From NCBI GenBank assembly GCA_007922225.1, contig ML679941.1, positions 62,128,764 through 62,192,763 on the forward strand: 64,000 nt of DNA. The letters are read 5' to 3'. Source of the DNA: Emydura subglobosa (lineage: Eukaryota > Chordata > Testudines > Chelidae). Shown in pieces: positions 37,260 to 49,392 of this stretch. Made by a program: the position numbers and the translations under genes. The stretch's first letter is position 1, and each line of letters begins with the position of its first letter. A model generated the notes under the pieces. The model worked only from the letters and a program-made list of their open reading frames with translations. It made no database searches and was not told the DNA's origin.

Positions 37260-38249
37260 GTGGGGGATGTGCATCATTATTCCACCACTACTGAGAATTC
37301 ACAGATGTTAAAAGAGCTACAATAAGGTCACTGTAGAATAGTGAGTATGAAAGAAATTGCACAAAGCTACTTTTGGTGGCCTGGCCTGGCCTGGCCAGTG
37401 CCATTGAAGAGAAGGCAAGAGCTCATACTTCATGTCAGAGTGTGAGGAACACGCCTCAGTTGGCACCCCAAACCAATAGGACTGACCTGAAAACCCGTGG
37501 CACGTTGGTTTTGCTGGCCCATGTGAAGCAAGCATGTTCTTGGCTGTTGTAGACACCCACTTTAAATGGCCAGAAGTCTCTGTAATGCCATCCACTACTG
37601 CTGAAAGTACTATCCAGAGACTGCATGAAATCTTTAGTCGTTTCAATCTGCCAGAACAACTTGTGAGTGATAACGGACAGCAGTTCATCTCTCAGGAGTT
37701 TGAAAATGTTATGAAAGCAAATGGGATACATCACATCACTTCAGCATCGTATCATCCATAATGGATTAGCTAAAAGGTTTGTGCAGAGCATGAAACAAGC
37801 TTTAAGATCTGCAAGGGTACATTTGTTCATTCAAAAGCATCTGGACACCTTTTTACCATCCTACAGAAACACACCTAATGCTACGACCAAAGCATCCCCG
37901 GCCTTTCTAATGATGGGACGACAGCTGCGCACTTGCTTTGATCTGCTGAAACCTGTCAAAGCACAACAAGTTGTGCAACCTTAACAGCAAAACCAAGTAA
38001 CCAGATGCACACACAGAGCAAAAGACTGAACCTTTAGTCATGGACAGCCTGTCCTAGCTCTGAACTATGCTTCTGGAGCTAAATGGGTCCCTGCCCATCG
38101 CCCTGACAGGACCTGTTTCCTACACTGTCCAGACTGCAGATGATCTCACCTGGCAGCGCCATGTAGATCAGTTGTTGCCAGGTCATACATGTCCCAAGGA
38201 CACATCTCCAGTTGAACTGACCTCATCATTACAGGTGAGATATCATTGA
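37260..38249 (+). pseudogene. Ty3/gypsy integrase remnant
   Basis: A degraded zinc-binding region near 37265-37390 ends in a YFWWPG motif. It is followed by the catalytic core in two frames (37534-37761 and 37721-37984). The SDNGQQF segment near 37665 carries the second catalytic Asp. A later piece near 38067-38249 fits the C-terminal region. Multiple stops interrupt the N-terminal half. Confidence 0.85.
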
Positions 38250-38597
38250 GTCAAGAGTCACCTATTCCTGACTCCCCTTCTCCATCCACCTCTGCAGCAG
38301 ATACAGCCCCCTCCCGTTTGAGCAGATACAGCATCTGCACCTGTTCAAGTGATGAGTCCTGAGCCCATTGTTAGACCCGCACCAATAACACCTACCGGTG
38401 CAAGAACACCAGAAGTCCGCCGTAATTCACCTAAGAGAGAAGGCCTCCTCAACGACTGGATCTTTATCTAGGGCAAGCCCATGTTACAGGGCAGAATAAT
38501 CCCCAGGGTTTAGCTGGTAAATGAGGCAGTCTACCCTCATTCCGTAGGTTAGTGATTATTCTGTTAAATGGGCGTTTTCATTAAGGGAGATGGAATA

Positions 38598-38751
38598 TGT
38601 TGTGTATTTTGTGTCTTGCCTAATTGCCTAGGTTGCCATAGCAATAGAGTTAGACTATTAGGGTATCCCAGCTCCACCAGTTCTGGCTAGTTTTAGTGTT
38701 AGTTCAATAAAGACGCTCCCTTGTTGCATCTCTCTGTGATCCTGTGTTGAT
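38598..38751 (+). repeat. 3' LTR of the Ty3/gypsy-type element
   Basis: Starts tgttgtgtattttgtgtctt and ends ctgtgttgat, followed by the duplicated GGGTT. It contains an AATAAA poly(A) signal at 38706-38711 that is mutated in the 5' LTR. Confidence 0.9.
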
Positions 38752-38756
38752 GGGTT

Positions 38757-39010
38757 CAAGGCAGGGGCAGAACCAAGTCTCTGTGCAAGGCAGGAGCAGC
38801 AGGAACAAGGTAACACAGGAGCAGGCACAATGCTGTGCATGAGCAATGAGAAGCCAATGAGCTACTGCTGGTCTAAGAGCCAGGTTGCTGACCTCTGCAG
38901 CCAACCAGGTGGCATGGTGGCTAATCAGACAGTCTGCTGCAGGCCAGCTGTACTGATGATGTTGCCTGGAGACTAGATCTGCTGCTGGCCCTGATTCCTG
39001 ACACTCAGGA
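38757..39010. repeat. Unclassified repeat, right part, split by the LTR element
   Basis: Continuation of the repeat seen at 35160-35347, with 'caaggcaggagcagcaggaa' and a C/G-rich end near 'ctggccctgattcctgacac'. The GGGTT target duplication lies just before it. Confidence 0.5.
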
Positions 39011-39573
39011 GTTAAGACTGTGCAGGATCAACCCATTGTTTTCACAGCTTGTTTATGGAGGGCTCAAATTGCTAGATAATAAGCGTGAAGGAAATGGAAT
39101 TTTGTCACAGTTTTTGATGGTTTTGCTAATGTCTCTCATGCCAACAGGATTATAACATTCCATACCAGTTATATGCATAACTGTATGTTGTGCCAGCACA
39201 GACAAAACTAAAGATTATTAACTAAAACTTAAAATGTAAAGATTATTATTGCTCCATCAATAAGAAGAGTGAACAAAATGTTATGTGAAAATACTTAGAA
39301 TGTAAGTTTATGATGGCATATTTCTTAATGGCTGCACTGAAGGATGTATTACCAGATAAAATCACCTGAGAAACTTAACTCCTAACACTGAATTAATTGT
39401 TGATTTTCAAGCTTCTTCAAGTTGGAGTAAAATGAAAATGCATTTTTCCAATTGATCACATAAAAAGTAAGAAAATTCCTGATAACTAAAAGGCATGAAG
39501 AAATGTGTACTATTGAAATGAAAAAAATATGGTACAATAGCTGTATTAAACTTTAAAATGTCAAGTGTCATAC

Positions 39574-39603
39574 CTTTCGCCGATGTTTCCTTAGATCACT
39601 TGG
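39574..39603 (-). CDS. PPFIA2: PPFIA2 small exon (10 codons)
   Basis: Thirty bases encode PSDLRKHRRK, found in the human protein between GVMTL and IAVVEEDG. The acceptor is aatctaag|CCAAGT and the donor CGAAAG|gtatga, both in phase 0. The exon is too short for open-frame searches and was located by matching the known protein and the splice sites. It is strongly basic. As a 30-base symmetric exon it could be skipped without a frameshift. Confidence 0.93.
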
Positions 39604-41124
39604 CTTAGATTGATGAAAAAAGCAACAATAAAAAAGAATTATTAGTAAACCTTATTTGATCAAAGAAACAAAGATTTCATATATATATTTATTCTGATTC
39701 ATAGAAATAGTGAAAAGAGCATCCATCCATGTGCTCCAGGTGCCTTTGGCATAATTTAAAAATACATCCTAAATACAGTAACTTAGGGAAGCCACCATAA
39801 ATCTCCTCTTTCCTGCAAATAATTATCCATTCCCCTAAGACCTCTTAATTTTTCTAGGCCTGGAATGAAATAAAGTTTTCATATATGATATAATTTTTTC
39901 ATTTTTAGATCATATTTCCCCCAGATCTCCCATAAATCCTCCCCAAAGAATCAACAGTAATAAAAGGATAATGTTTTCTTGCAACTCTCTAGTGTTTCAA
40001 ACTTTTTAACATTTCACTAAAAAACAGATATGAGAGCAAAGCATTATACAAATATACAGTACATGACAGAGGGAAATTTCTCTGCTGTTATAGTAAATCT
40101 GAATGAATATTTTTGTGCACCTGACATTTTCAATGATGAATCAAAACCACTGATCCTCTGTATTGCAGGCATTATTTCACAATGAATGTCTGCTAGAACA
40201 TACATTGTTCAACCACTTAACACTTCTACTTTAAACAAACATTGATCTGTGGTATACAGCTAGACCTCAAGAAATCCTGCAGAGTCTGTTTTATGCAAGT
40301 TTACATGGACCTGATCTGTGAGAACTGTCTGCAATTATTGGCATCTAGCCAACCCCTACAGATTTATTTGGAAGTTTGAGTACTATGGAACCTAAACCTC
40401 CAAGGGGATCTCACAACCTAACCCTTCCACCCAAGAGAGTTTGTCCAGACAGCAGGAACAGGCATACCATATCTGCTGAAATAATTACATATTGAGAGCG
40501 GAGGCAGTAGCACTGAAAAATGCTCAGTGAAAAATGCTAGAGAGCTGCAGTGGATTCCATAATTACCTGGCTAAATCTTGTAGTGGAGATAATGCCTCTA
40601 ACCCTTAGTCTGCTGGATTTTTGTTTGCAGTTTTCATCAGAATCTGATGAATGTGAATCTTTTGCACAACCCTTTTTAGAATACTCTCCCCATTCATTTA
40701 ATTTAGTTTAAGAATAAATGTTTTGAACTGTTCAACATCAATTTTATGCTCATTGCTGGACTACAATCCCTGTGGTTTAAGGAATATTCAACTACACTAT
40801 ACACAGTTTAAAAATAATACAAGTTAGATGGAATGTAAGAAAACAAATCACCCCGTGCATTTGGCCCTGAAAAGCATATACAGCAAAACACACAATGTGC
40901 GATTTGTATAAAACAGGGAAAAAATCACCTAAAACACTTTTATAAATAAAATGTAAAAAGTTTTACTATCAATAATGACCTTGTCAGGCATTTGCTGGAG
41001 ATTTAAAACTGACCTAGAATTAACAGCCTTCAGCTCTGCCTCAAGCTATGATTTGTTAAATGCATTATTTGGGACTTCATTTTTATAATAAAAATCCTAT
41101 ATAAATTGGTTCCAGTACTAACTT

Positions 41125-41282
41125 TTTACTAATTATTATGGTTTATTATTAATTATTATTTCTATTGTATTGGAACCCAAAGTCCTAATCAGAGAACATT
41201 GCTCCACTATGCTAGGTACTGTATACAGACAATAAAAACCCAACACAACTCAGTCTTTCCTCCAAAAACTTTACCACTCATA
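41125..41282 (-). repeat. CORE-SINE fragment, antisense
   Basis: A 'tattattaattattatttctattgta' stretch is followed by 'ccactatgctaggtactgta' and 'acaataaaaac', matching the first part of the same SINE family as the copy at 58040-58315. It stops where the CR1 3' end begins. Confidence 0.55.
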
Positions 41283-41285
41283 TAT

Positions 41286-43135
41286 AGAATCATAGAAACA
41301 TAGTACTGGAGGGGACCTCAGTAGGTCAGTTAGTCCAGTCCCCTTCGCTGAGGAAGGACTAAGTATTATCTAGACCATTCTGGATAATTGTTTGTCTAAC
41401 CGTTCTTAAAAACCTCCAATGACAGAGATTCCACCATCTCCTTAGGTAATTTGTTCCAGTGCTTAACTATCTTACACTTAGGTAATTTTTCCTAGTATCT
41501 AACCTAAATCTTCCTTGCTGAAATTTAAACCCATTACTTCTTGTCCTGTCCTCAATGGATAAGGAGAACAATTTATCACCCTCTCCTTATAACAACCTTA
41601 TATGTACTTGAAGACTGTTATCATGTCCCCCCTCAGTCTTCTCGTTTCCAAACTAAACAAACCCATTTTTTTCAATCTTTCCTCGTAAATCATGTTTTCT
41701 AGACATTTAATAATTTGTGTTGCTCTCCTCTGGACTTTCTACAATTTGTCCACATCTTTCCCGAAGTGTGGAGCCCAGAACTAGACACCGTACTCCAGTT
41801 GAGGCCTGACCTGATCCTCTTCTGCCATACCTCTTCATAGGCAGTCATTTCCCATTTGTATTTGCGCTACAGATTATTCCTTCCTAAACATAGTACTTTG
41901 CATTTGTCCTTACTGAATTTCATCCCATTTATTTCAGACCCTTTCTCCAGTTCCTCAAGAACATTTTGAATTCTAATGAATCCCTGTCCTCCAAATGCTT
42001 GCAACACCTCCTAGTTTGGTATCATCTGCCAACTTTATAAGTGTTCTCTCTATGCCATTATTGAAATCATTTCTGAAGATACTGAACAGAACCAGATCCA
42101 GGAGAGATCCCTGAGGATCCCACTTGATATGCCCTTCCAGTTTAACTGTGAACCACTCTTTGAGTACAGTTTTCCAACCAGTTGTGCACCTACCTTATAG
42201 TAGGTTTGTCTAGGCTATGTTTGCCTAGTTTGTTTATGCAGTATTGTGAGACAGCATCAAAAACCTTGCTAACATTGATATAACATGTCTCCTATCCACA
42301 AAGCTTTTTACCCTGTCAAAGGAGGATATTAGGTTGGTTTGACATGATTTGTTCTTGACAAATCCATGCTGACTGTTACTTTTCACTTTATTATCTTCTA
42401 GGTACTTACAAAGTGATTGTTTGATTATTTGCTCCATTACCTTTTCAACTACTGAAGTAAAACTGACTGGTCTATAATTCCATGGGTTGTCCTTATTTCC
42501 CTATTTTAGATAGGTACTACATTTTCCCTTTTTCAGCCCTCTGGGATCTCAAGTTCTCAAAGATAATCACTAATAGCTCAAAGATCTCTTCAGCCAATTC
42601 CTTAAGGATGTATTTTGTCAGGCCTTGCTGACTTGAAGACATGTAACTTGTCTAAGTAATTCTTAACTTGTTCTTTCCATATTTTAGCCTCAGATCCTTC
42701 CCCATTTATTCTGATGTTCTCTGTGTTAGTTGCCTGATCACTGCTAACCTTTTTGGTGAAAACTGAAACAAAAAAGGCATTCAACACTTAGTCCATTACG
42801 GCATTTTCTGTTATTGTCTTTCCCTTCTCACTGAGTAACGGGCATACCCTGTCCTTGGTCTTCCTCTTGCTTCTAATGTATTTGTAAAAAGTTTTCTTGT
42901 TACCCATTATGTCCCTAGCTAGTTTAATCTTGTTTTGTGCTTTGGCCATTCTAATCTTTTCCTTGTGGGTTTTTTATATTTATCCTTTGTAATTTGAACT
43001 AGTTTCCAATTTTTGTACAACTCTTTTTGAGTTTCAGATAATTGAAAATCTCCTGCTTAAGCCACGGTGGTCTTTTACCATATTCTGTCTTTCCTATGCA
43101 TTGGGATGGCTTGCTCTTCTGCATATGCTGAGATA
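41286..43135 (-). mobile_element. CR1 LINE, 5'-truncated, antisense, ~1.85 kb
   Basis: The low-coordinate end is the CR1 3' terminus (agaatcatagaaacatagta, then 'gtccagtccccttcgctgagg'). Toward high coordinates the minus strand carries remnants of the reverse transcriptase: HGFVKNKSCQTNLIS near 42350, which matches the CR1 'QHGF...K.SC.TNLI' motif, and an upstream segment LNAFFVSVFTKK near 42760. Stops and frameshifts break the frame, so it is dead. The 3' UTR is complete. The 5' end is truncated somewhere near 43135. Confidence 0.88.
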
Positions 43136-43259
43136 ACAAAATGAGGACAAAACAAATACTACAGGGTAGCAGGAGAGGCTTGGGGAAGACTAGGCAAACA
43201 ATTTGATCAGTTTATTTTAAAAAATATCATGCTCAAAACTGCCATACACATTTTCTTAC

Positions 43260-43497
43260 CAATGTCATAACCCCCATGCGATCCATTTCTCTGGCTGGAC
43301 TGCGAGGTGTGAGTTTAGGGGTTGAATGCCCACTAGGAGGAGAAGAGCTTGCAAGCGATGAAGCTGTCACTGAGCCAGTGATAGATGTACCTGGGTGAAC
43401 TCTAGCCAGATTCAAGCCTTCTAGACTAACGCTGGCTACTCTGTTCTCTATTTCTTCAGCACGCAGTTCTGTTGATTCTTTTTCTTCTTGGATTAAC
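43260..43497 (-). CDS. PPFIA2: PPFIA2 exon, helix and Ser/Pro-rich linker
   Basis: The 238-base exon starts with one base finishing the split Arg codon, then 79 codons. It begins [20 protein letters not shown], a helical segment. It continues into a Ser/Thr/Pro-rich linker ([38 protein letters not shown]) and ends GVMTL. The acceptor is ccataag|GTTAATC and the donor ACATTG|gtaaga. The linker has several Ser-Pro/Thr-Pro sites that could be phosphorylated, which is inference. The sequence is nearly identical to human liprin-alpha-2, with Gly for Ala after SIT. Confidence 0.97.
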
Positions 43498-46400
43498 CTT
43501 ATGGAGTGAAGAAAGCATATAGTAATATTCTGGTCAGTGTCAGCTGCATACGGTGTGTTTCAGGCTCTAACAGCAACTTGACTTCTTTGAATAGTCGAGT
43601 AGGAACTTGCCTTTGCAGAATCTTTATACTTAAGTAGATATGAGTAAACCCATAACAGTTTGATAAATATTAGAAGAACAAATCTATATTAAGGATACTA
43701 CCTTGTAACTATTTGTTCATTGCTGAGGCTGATAATATATACAACAATTTAACTAGAAAAACAGTTTGGGTAAAATTTCAAAAGGTCCTCCACTACAGCA
43801 CCATTTGTGAGCTTACAAATTATATGCACACATACCTGTGCATGCACTTTGCAAGTACAAAAACGTGCTTGTAGACTTGATAAACTCGATAAACTTGATA
43901 AACATTTGTGTGATGACAAGTGTTAGAATCTACACCTGCAAAACCCCTTGGACTAATGTGCTAGGTGCTGACCCAACAAGAAATCAAACAAGAGAATGTA
44001 TGAAATTACCTCCACTGCATCTAACATTAACTTGTTTTACGTATTTAAGCTTTATATTTTAGCATTTATATTATGTTATTGATTAGGTTGGGGTTAGTCC
44101 TGCTTTGAGCAGAGGGTTGGACTAGATGACCTTGTGAGGTCCCCTCTAACCCTAATCTTCTATGATTCTATGATTCTATTCATACTGCTTCTATAGTATA
44201 TAGGTGGTAGCATTTTTCCCATTGATATTCTAATTCATAGCATTATAATTATTTTTTAGTGCTAAGTCTGGATTCTACCCTGCTAAGAATACCTATGGCC
44301 TTTCCAGTGGGGTGGGCTGCCAAAAGCAACACACATTGACTGATCTTCTGTGTCAGGCCTTGACAGTAGTATATGCTTAGTGATTCTTTAACTACGTTGA
44401 ATAAAAAGAACAAGAGAGCTTTTCCCTTCTACTACTGTGCTACTCCATATAGATCTAAATTTGCAATGTGCAGGACCACCTCACAATTTCCACTTGTTTC
44501 CACTCAAAAGGATACCAAAGAGCGTCATTGTGGCTCCTGAGGAAATCTTTGCCTGCTCTGTCAAGGAGTAAGATCAATAAGCACTGTAAGGAAGAAAGGC
44601 GGATAGTCCTCACCAGCAGAGAAACATAAAAAAGAATAAATGGGTGACTCAACTTAGCATTACCCATTGTGTTTCACTTAAAATTCTCAGAAAAGCTCCT
44701 TTACTTACTTACTTCCTGTGAGTGGTTTGATTTCTTGCGAGTGGTTTGTTTACTGGCTAGTGTTTACTTCCATCTACTTCTCATGGAAATAATTTTTTCA
44801 GTATTAACAGGGCAGACACTCCAAACAAAACTGTACTGTAGACCCAGATAGTTGTATTGTAGGCCCTAATCTAATAAATAAATGTGTGAGCATGTGGCTC
44901 AACACCCACATGAGCTCCCAATAGAGCTCTCAATCTGGTCCCCAAGGTAAGTTAGAGCAGCTCTGAGGCTGATGGCAAATTAACTAGGATCCAAGGGGCA
45001 AGTCTGTCAGACAAGAGATACTCCAGACAGTACCCTTGTAGTGGGGGGCAGATGAGCTGCGATAGTGACTCTATGCACCCAAGGTTTCCTCTAAGCAGGG
45101 GACTCCTCAGACAACTAGATCTGTCAGCTCTATAGCTGCTTTCTGACACCAGGAAGTCACAAAGCAGCCAGAGCAGGGGACAAGAACTGGTGCAGAGACG
45201 TTAGGCTTTCTCTGCACAGTTTATAAAAAGAGGATGACTTTACAGGGCTGTCTGCTTCTGAATGAATTTCACTAAATAAGGTACAAAAAAGGCACTCATT
45301 TATGAATGGTTTGCCTTTCTTCATCCTCATTTGCCCTCTCAGTCACAGGTGGTCAAAACAATTACACATTTTCATAAAGGAGGAAAGGAAGAAATATTAC
45401 TATATCTAGAGGCAGAAAGAGCAGATGAAAGAACAGTGCAAGATACAGATCTGGGATCAAAGAAGTCAGTAGCAGTTTTGAAATAGAGACAAACAGGCTG
45501 CCTCACAGATGCCTATAGTGTGGTCTTCCCTTCTCTTGTGCATGTCAGTAACAGTACTCTACTGGAGTATGTCTTATTTGGAAATGGGAAACAACTTTTT
45601 CTCATAAGCTAGAATGCAACCAGCTATCTCTAAAATGCAAAAACTATTATAAGAGTCTTCTGAAAGGAAATCCTTTATTTGACTTTTAAAAAACAAATTC
45701 ACCCTACTTATTTGTATTTATTTTATTTTATTGTGTAAAACATATCTTACTCAGTTCTACTGCATGTGGGTTGAGTGAATGGTCTCTAGGTACAACTCAA
45801 AATAATGCATGGAGTTTGGAGATGCATTGAATTTTTGAATAACATATAAAATCTTCTCAGACTCCAGGGATACTGTGTCAGTAGACACCACACAAAGGAG
45901 CTAATGGAAAAGAAAGCACACACTACTGTATGTCTGTTGTACTATTTTACCTTATATATGGAACATGAATTTATCACTAAGAGAAAACCTGAGGATTTCA
46001 GACAAAAATTCTCTCTCTCTTATCATCTAACCTGTTCCACCAAAACAAAGGGGGGAAAAGGTGTAGATACTCAAAACTATATTACACATCTTAAAAAAAA
46101 TTCTTTAGCTTTTATGAAAACAAAAGAAGAAATGTGAAAAATCTGCAAATGAAGTTAAGGGATCCCTGCCATCACAGTTTCCGGCTATCATACAATCTTT
46201 CATCACTTACCTTAACCCTGCACTTCCCATCCAACCTCAACTTTGCCTTCTCTGTGTTCATTTGTAAGGGAACTTTGCTGTTCATTTTGTGTTGCTTATA
46301 AAAGAGCCGGGGGTGGATGAGGTGTGTAAGGGAGGCAGGACATGTGTCAGGATCGGGAAGGGGGCCAGGTCTGTAGAGGGGAGGAGAGTAGGCATGGCAG

Positions 46401-49171
46401 AGCATGATGCTTTTTGTTGGAACATCTTCTGCCAACAGCTTAAGTTAAAGCTCCCCCCACCCATATTTTTAAATTTACAATGGGGCCAGAATGCTAAGAT
46501 CAGCTCCTCTCCTTCCTCTTCTGCACTGCATCTGAGCTCTGGCTAGGCACAGTAGAGAACCGGGCGCATTGCATTTATGCCAGTTTGCCTTTTGGACGAC
46601 TTTAATTATTGTGTCTATAAACAAACATGTAAGTCCTCCACCACCCAAGAGTAATGTTGTAGTATAACACAAAGAAACCAAGAAACAAAATTCTGCATCC
46701 TGCCAAATATCCTTCTAATTTATTATGTCTCTTGAAAACAGAATAGTTACTCTGTGTGATCAAGATTAGAAATAATCCATTAATTTTTCCAAAGAGAAAA
46801 AACTCTCAAATAATATTCTCTGTTTTATCCCCACAAACTAATGAATAAGAAACATTTGTCTACGAAGGTTGTTGTATGTTAGTTGCACTTGAAAATGGAT
46901 TGTGGTGTTTACTCATTCTCATGGTAAATGGCTCTCTTACTGTCAGCTCACCTGATGTCTAGACACAGGGCCCAAATACTGCCCAAGGTTGTTACCACTC
47001 TGTTCTTTAATCATAGTTTTTAAACTACATACTGCTTCCATTTACTTTTCTATGACCCATAAATATATATTAGAGGAGTGAAAAATACCAAGTACCAAAT
47101 CATAGTAATATGGGAATCTGAAAGATGGAAGGCTGAGACACTGTGAACCAAGGATTTGGAGTGAAATGTGAATATGGAGACATTATAACAAAAGGAGCCA
47201 TAATGCCTACAATATAAAAGAAAGACAAAAGGTCCATTGCTGAGATTCATCTTCTTGCTTAAAATCCATTTAAGAATGGCCATAAAGGACTACAATATTT
47301 TCTGAACTGAGATCTGATGAAAAATGTAAAGTGGATCATATTCTGGGAAGCAATTAAAATAATCTTTTCCATTTGAGTAATAAATCTAAATACTAGATCA
47401 GTTTGTATAAAACAGATGATCACCCTCTTATATAAGACATATTGCATGAGTAAATTGCATCTTATCTAAGAGTTTGATCGTTCCTTGGTGGACTCGCCTG
47501 ACTGAATAACGTTCCCTGAAATTTATAAAAGGGAATATGAATGTAACTATTCTGAGCGTTAGTTATACTGGTATCTTTCCAAACTAAACTTTTGATGGGA
47601 GTCACTTATACCTCAGGGCATCGGCTAATATTGATCTGTGGGGGGAAATTAAGAATTTTCTTCTCTCACTCAATCTACAATACTACAAAAATTACTAAGT
47701 GTGTTATGTTTTTCCCCCCCTCTTCTTGGCTTTCCTCTAAAGCATCAGGTACTAGTTATTGTTAGAGTCAAGATGCTACAGTAGATGGATCAATGACATG
47801 ATTCAGTATGGCACAAATTCTATCTATCTACATTACCTACAGATATGTTCTCTTGTCAAAACCCCACTATATCAGATAAATTGCTTGTTAATAGGTCAAC
47901 ATTTCATTTTTTTTTAAAGTAAAGGTATTTTTTAACCTATAACCTTCTGAATAGTCAGGGTCCTGACTTCCTTGTAATAAAAGAAAATATGAATCAAATT
48001 CCTTGTTTTACCTATATTGCGAATATACTGTTTGATCAAACCTTCCAATAGCAAAAATTTCCTTTGGCTTTTTATCTTGTCAGAACTGCTGTAAAGCAGA
48101 TTTTAGAAAATTGCGGCAAAATCCTATATGAATCAAATAGAGATATGTTGGGAGTCCCAAATAGGCAATTATAAACCTACAATGAAAAATAAGGAGCCTT
48201 AACCCGCTCTAAAATGGAAAAGATTTTAATAGCAAGAGTATATTACATTAGGCTCTTCCTTTTTAAGGCTACCTTACCCAAAAAGAAAGACTTGAGAAAA
48301 ACTAGCACAAGGTAAAAGGGCTTTTGGTGGTATTTCAAACTATTCTCCATCTGACTACTAACCAGTATGTCAGACCAGTAGGTTACCCTGGATATTGATG
48401 CATTAATTACATCTCTTTCATCTACTTCCTCAGAACTAGGAGGTAATAAATGGATGTTCTGAAGAAACTACGATGTATTTATCACACAATCTTTTTAAAC
48501 CTATGAACTGTGAACTGGTGAACTGTGGTTCTACTGTGAAAAGTGGCTATTAAAATAGCATCCTTGGGTTCAATGTTTATTGCCTCTCAGTAATTCCAGA
48601 TGAAATTAGTGCAGTTTACAAGCGCATTGAGGTTTTTTCCTTATTTTCAAGCCCTACAACTCAGTTTGGAATATGAACATCACACTGAATTCCTTCCTGC
48701 TTTCATATCATTCTCAGTAACCCAGATCCATGTGAGGTGTATTACAGGTGTAACTAACAGCAAGAATCATGCATAGCACTGAAATCAAATCTTTAGAATA
48801 ATAGGTCATTGACGGTAGAACAAAGTTATATAGGATGGGCATGTAAAAATCTTGAAAAGGAGCCCTTTAAATAAAGGTCCATCAGAAAGCTTCCCTTTGT
48901 TAGCATTCCCTAAAATATCTTATTCTAAAGAGCCTGATATTTCTCTTCTCCTGGAATGTTCTTCGAAAGCTCCATGTTTAAGAAAGGAAATAGCTATCAT
49001 TACTTCCACTATATTACATATTCTTATACATAAGCATATACATTCCCCAATTACTGCCCTTGAATGCATGAGTGGGACTCCCACTTCAGTGTATGGAAAC
49101 TGATCCTAAGCACCATGGGGAAGTTTGACCTATGACCAGAAAGCACATTTCAATTTGTTGATGTTAAGTAC
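43498..49171 (-). other. PPFIA2 intron, 5674 bp
   Basis: AT-rich. It carries a CR1 3' end at 44087-44180 and short microsatellite-like repeats (for example a four-fold ACTT run near 44700 and a 'gataaac' run near 43877). A moderately GC-rich unclassified patch lies near 46180-46560. Nothing coding recognised. Confidence 0.55.
44087..44180 (+). mobile_element. CR1 LINE 3' end, sense
   Basis: The block 'gggttggactagatgacctt', followed by 'gaggtcccctctaaccctaa' and a terminal 'tctatgattctatgattcta' repeat, is the typical 3' end and octamer tail of CR1. Only the last ~90 bases are present, which is normal for 5'-truncated CR1 insertions. Confidence 0.85.
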
Positions 49172-49392
49172 CTTATTTCTTTGTTGATTGCATCTAGTTG
49201 CTCCTGAAGCATCATGGCCAGAGTCTGGGCATCTGAATGCCCACTTGGTGATAGAAGGTCCATGGAACTAAAAATAGTTTCTCTATCGTCATCATCGATA
49301 TCAGACATTTCAGTGTCACTTTCAAATGGGTGGCTGCCCAAGGCTCCAATCTGCTGAGTTCTGTTCCACTCGTGATCCCCAAGGGATTTCAC
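49172..49392 (-). CDS. PPFIA2: PPFIA2 exon, acidic linker and predicted helix
   Basis: The 221-base exon contains 73 codons plus two bases of a split Arg codon. It begins VKSLGDHEWNRTQQIGALG, passes through an acidic run (SDIDDDDRE), and ends with LAMMLQEQLDAINKEI, a likely helix. The acceptor is ctgcgtag|GTGAAATCC and the donor ATAAG|gtactt. From memory, human liprin-alpha-2 differs in only a few residues (VLSS for ALGS). The phase-0 start and phase-2 end match both neighbouring exons. Confidence 0.97.

Larger units (their letters stand above)
35348..38751 (+). mobile_element. Ty3/gypsy-type LTR retroelement, deleted and inactive
   Basis: Two related LTRs (35348-35525 and 38598-38751) flank a sense-strand pol remnant. 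The element is bordered by the 5-base duplication GGGTT (35343-35347 and 38752-38756). Only about 180 bases separate the 5' LTR from the reverse transcriptase, so gag and protease are gone. Reverse transcriptase, RNase H and integrase follow in Ty3/gypsy order (RT, RNase H, IN). They sit in at least three different frames, with a stop near 36137. I see no clear tRNA primer site after the 5' LTR. A purine-rich stretch (aagggagatggaa) just before the 3' LTR is a plausible polypurine tract. Confidence 0.92.
34799..39573 (-). other. PPFIA2 intron, 4775 bp
   Basis: Most of the intron is the LTR retroelement at 35348-38751 and the unclassified repeat it inserted into (35160-35347 and 38757-39010). 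The remaining ends are AT-rich without recognised content. Confidence 0.65.
39604..43259 (-). other. PPFIA2 intron, 3656 bp
   Basis: Half of it is the antisense CR1 at 41286-43135, preceded by a SINE fragment at 41125-41282. The part from 39604 to 41120 is AT-rich with nothing recognised. Confidence 0.65.

Noticed and set aside
42234..42787. Two small frames with reverse-transcriptase-like sequence
   Set aside because: Both are remnants of the antisense CR1 element and are not separate genes.
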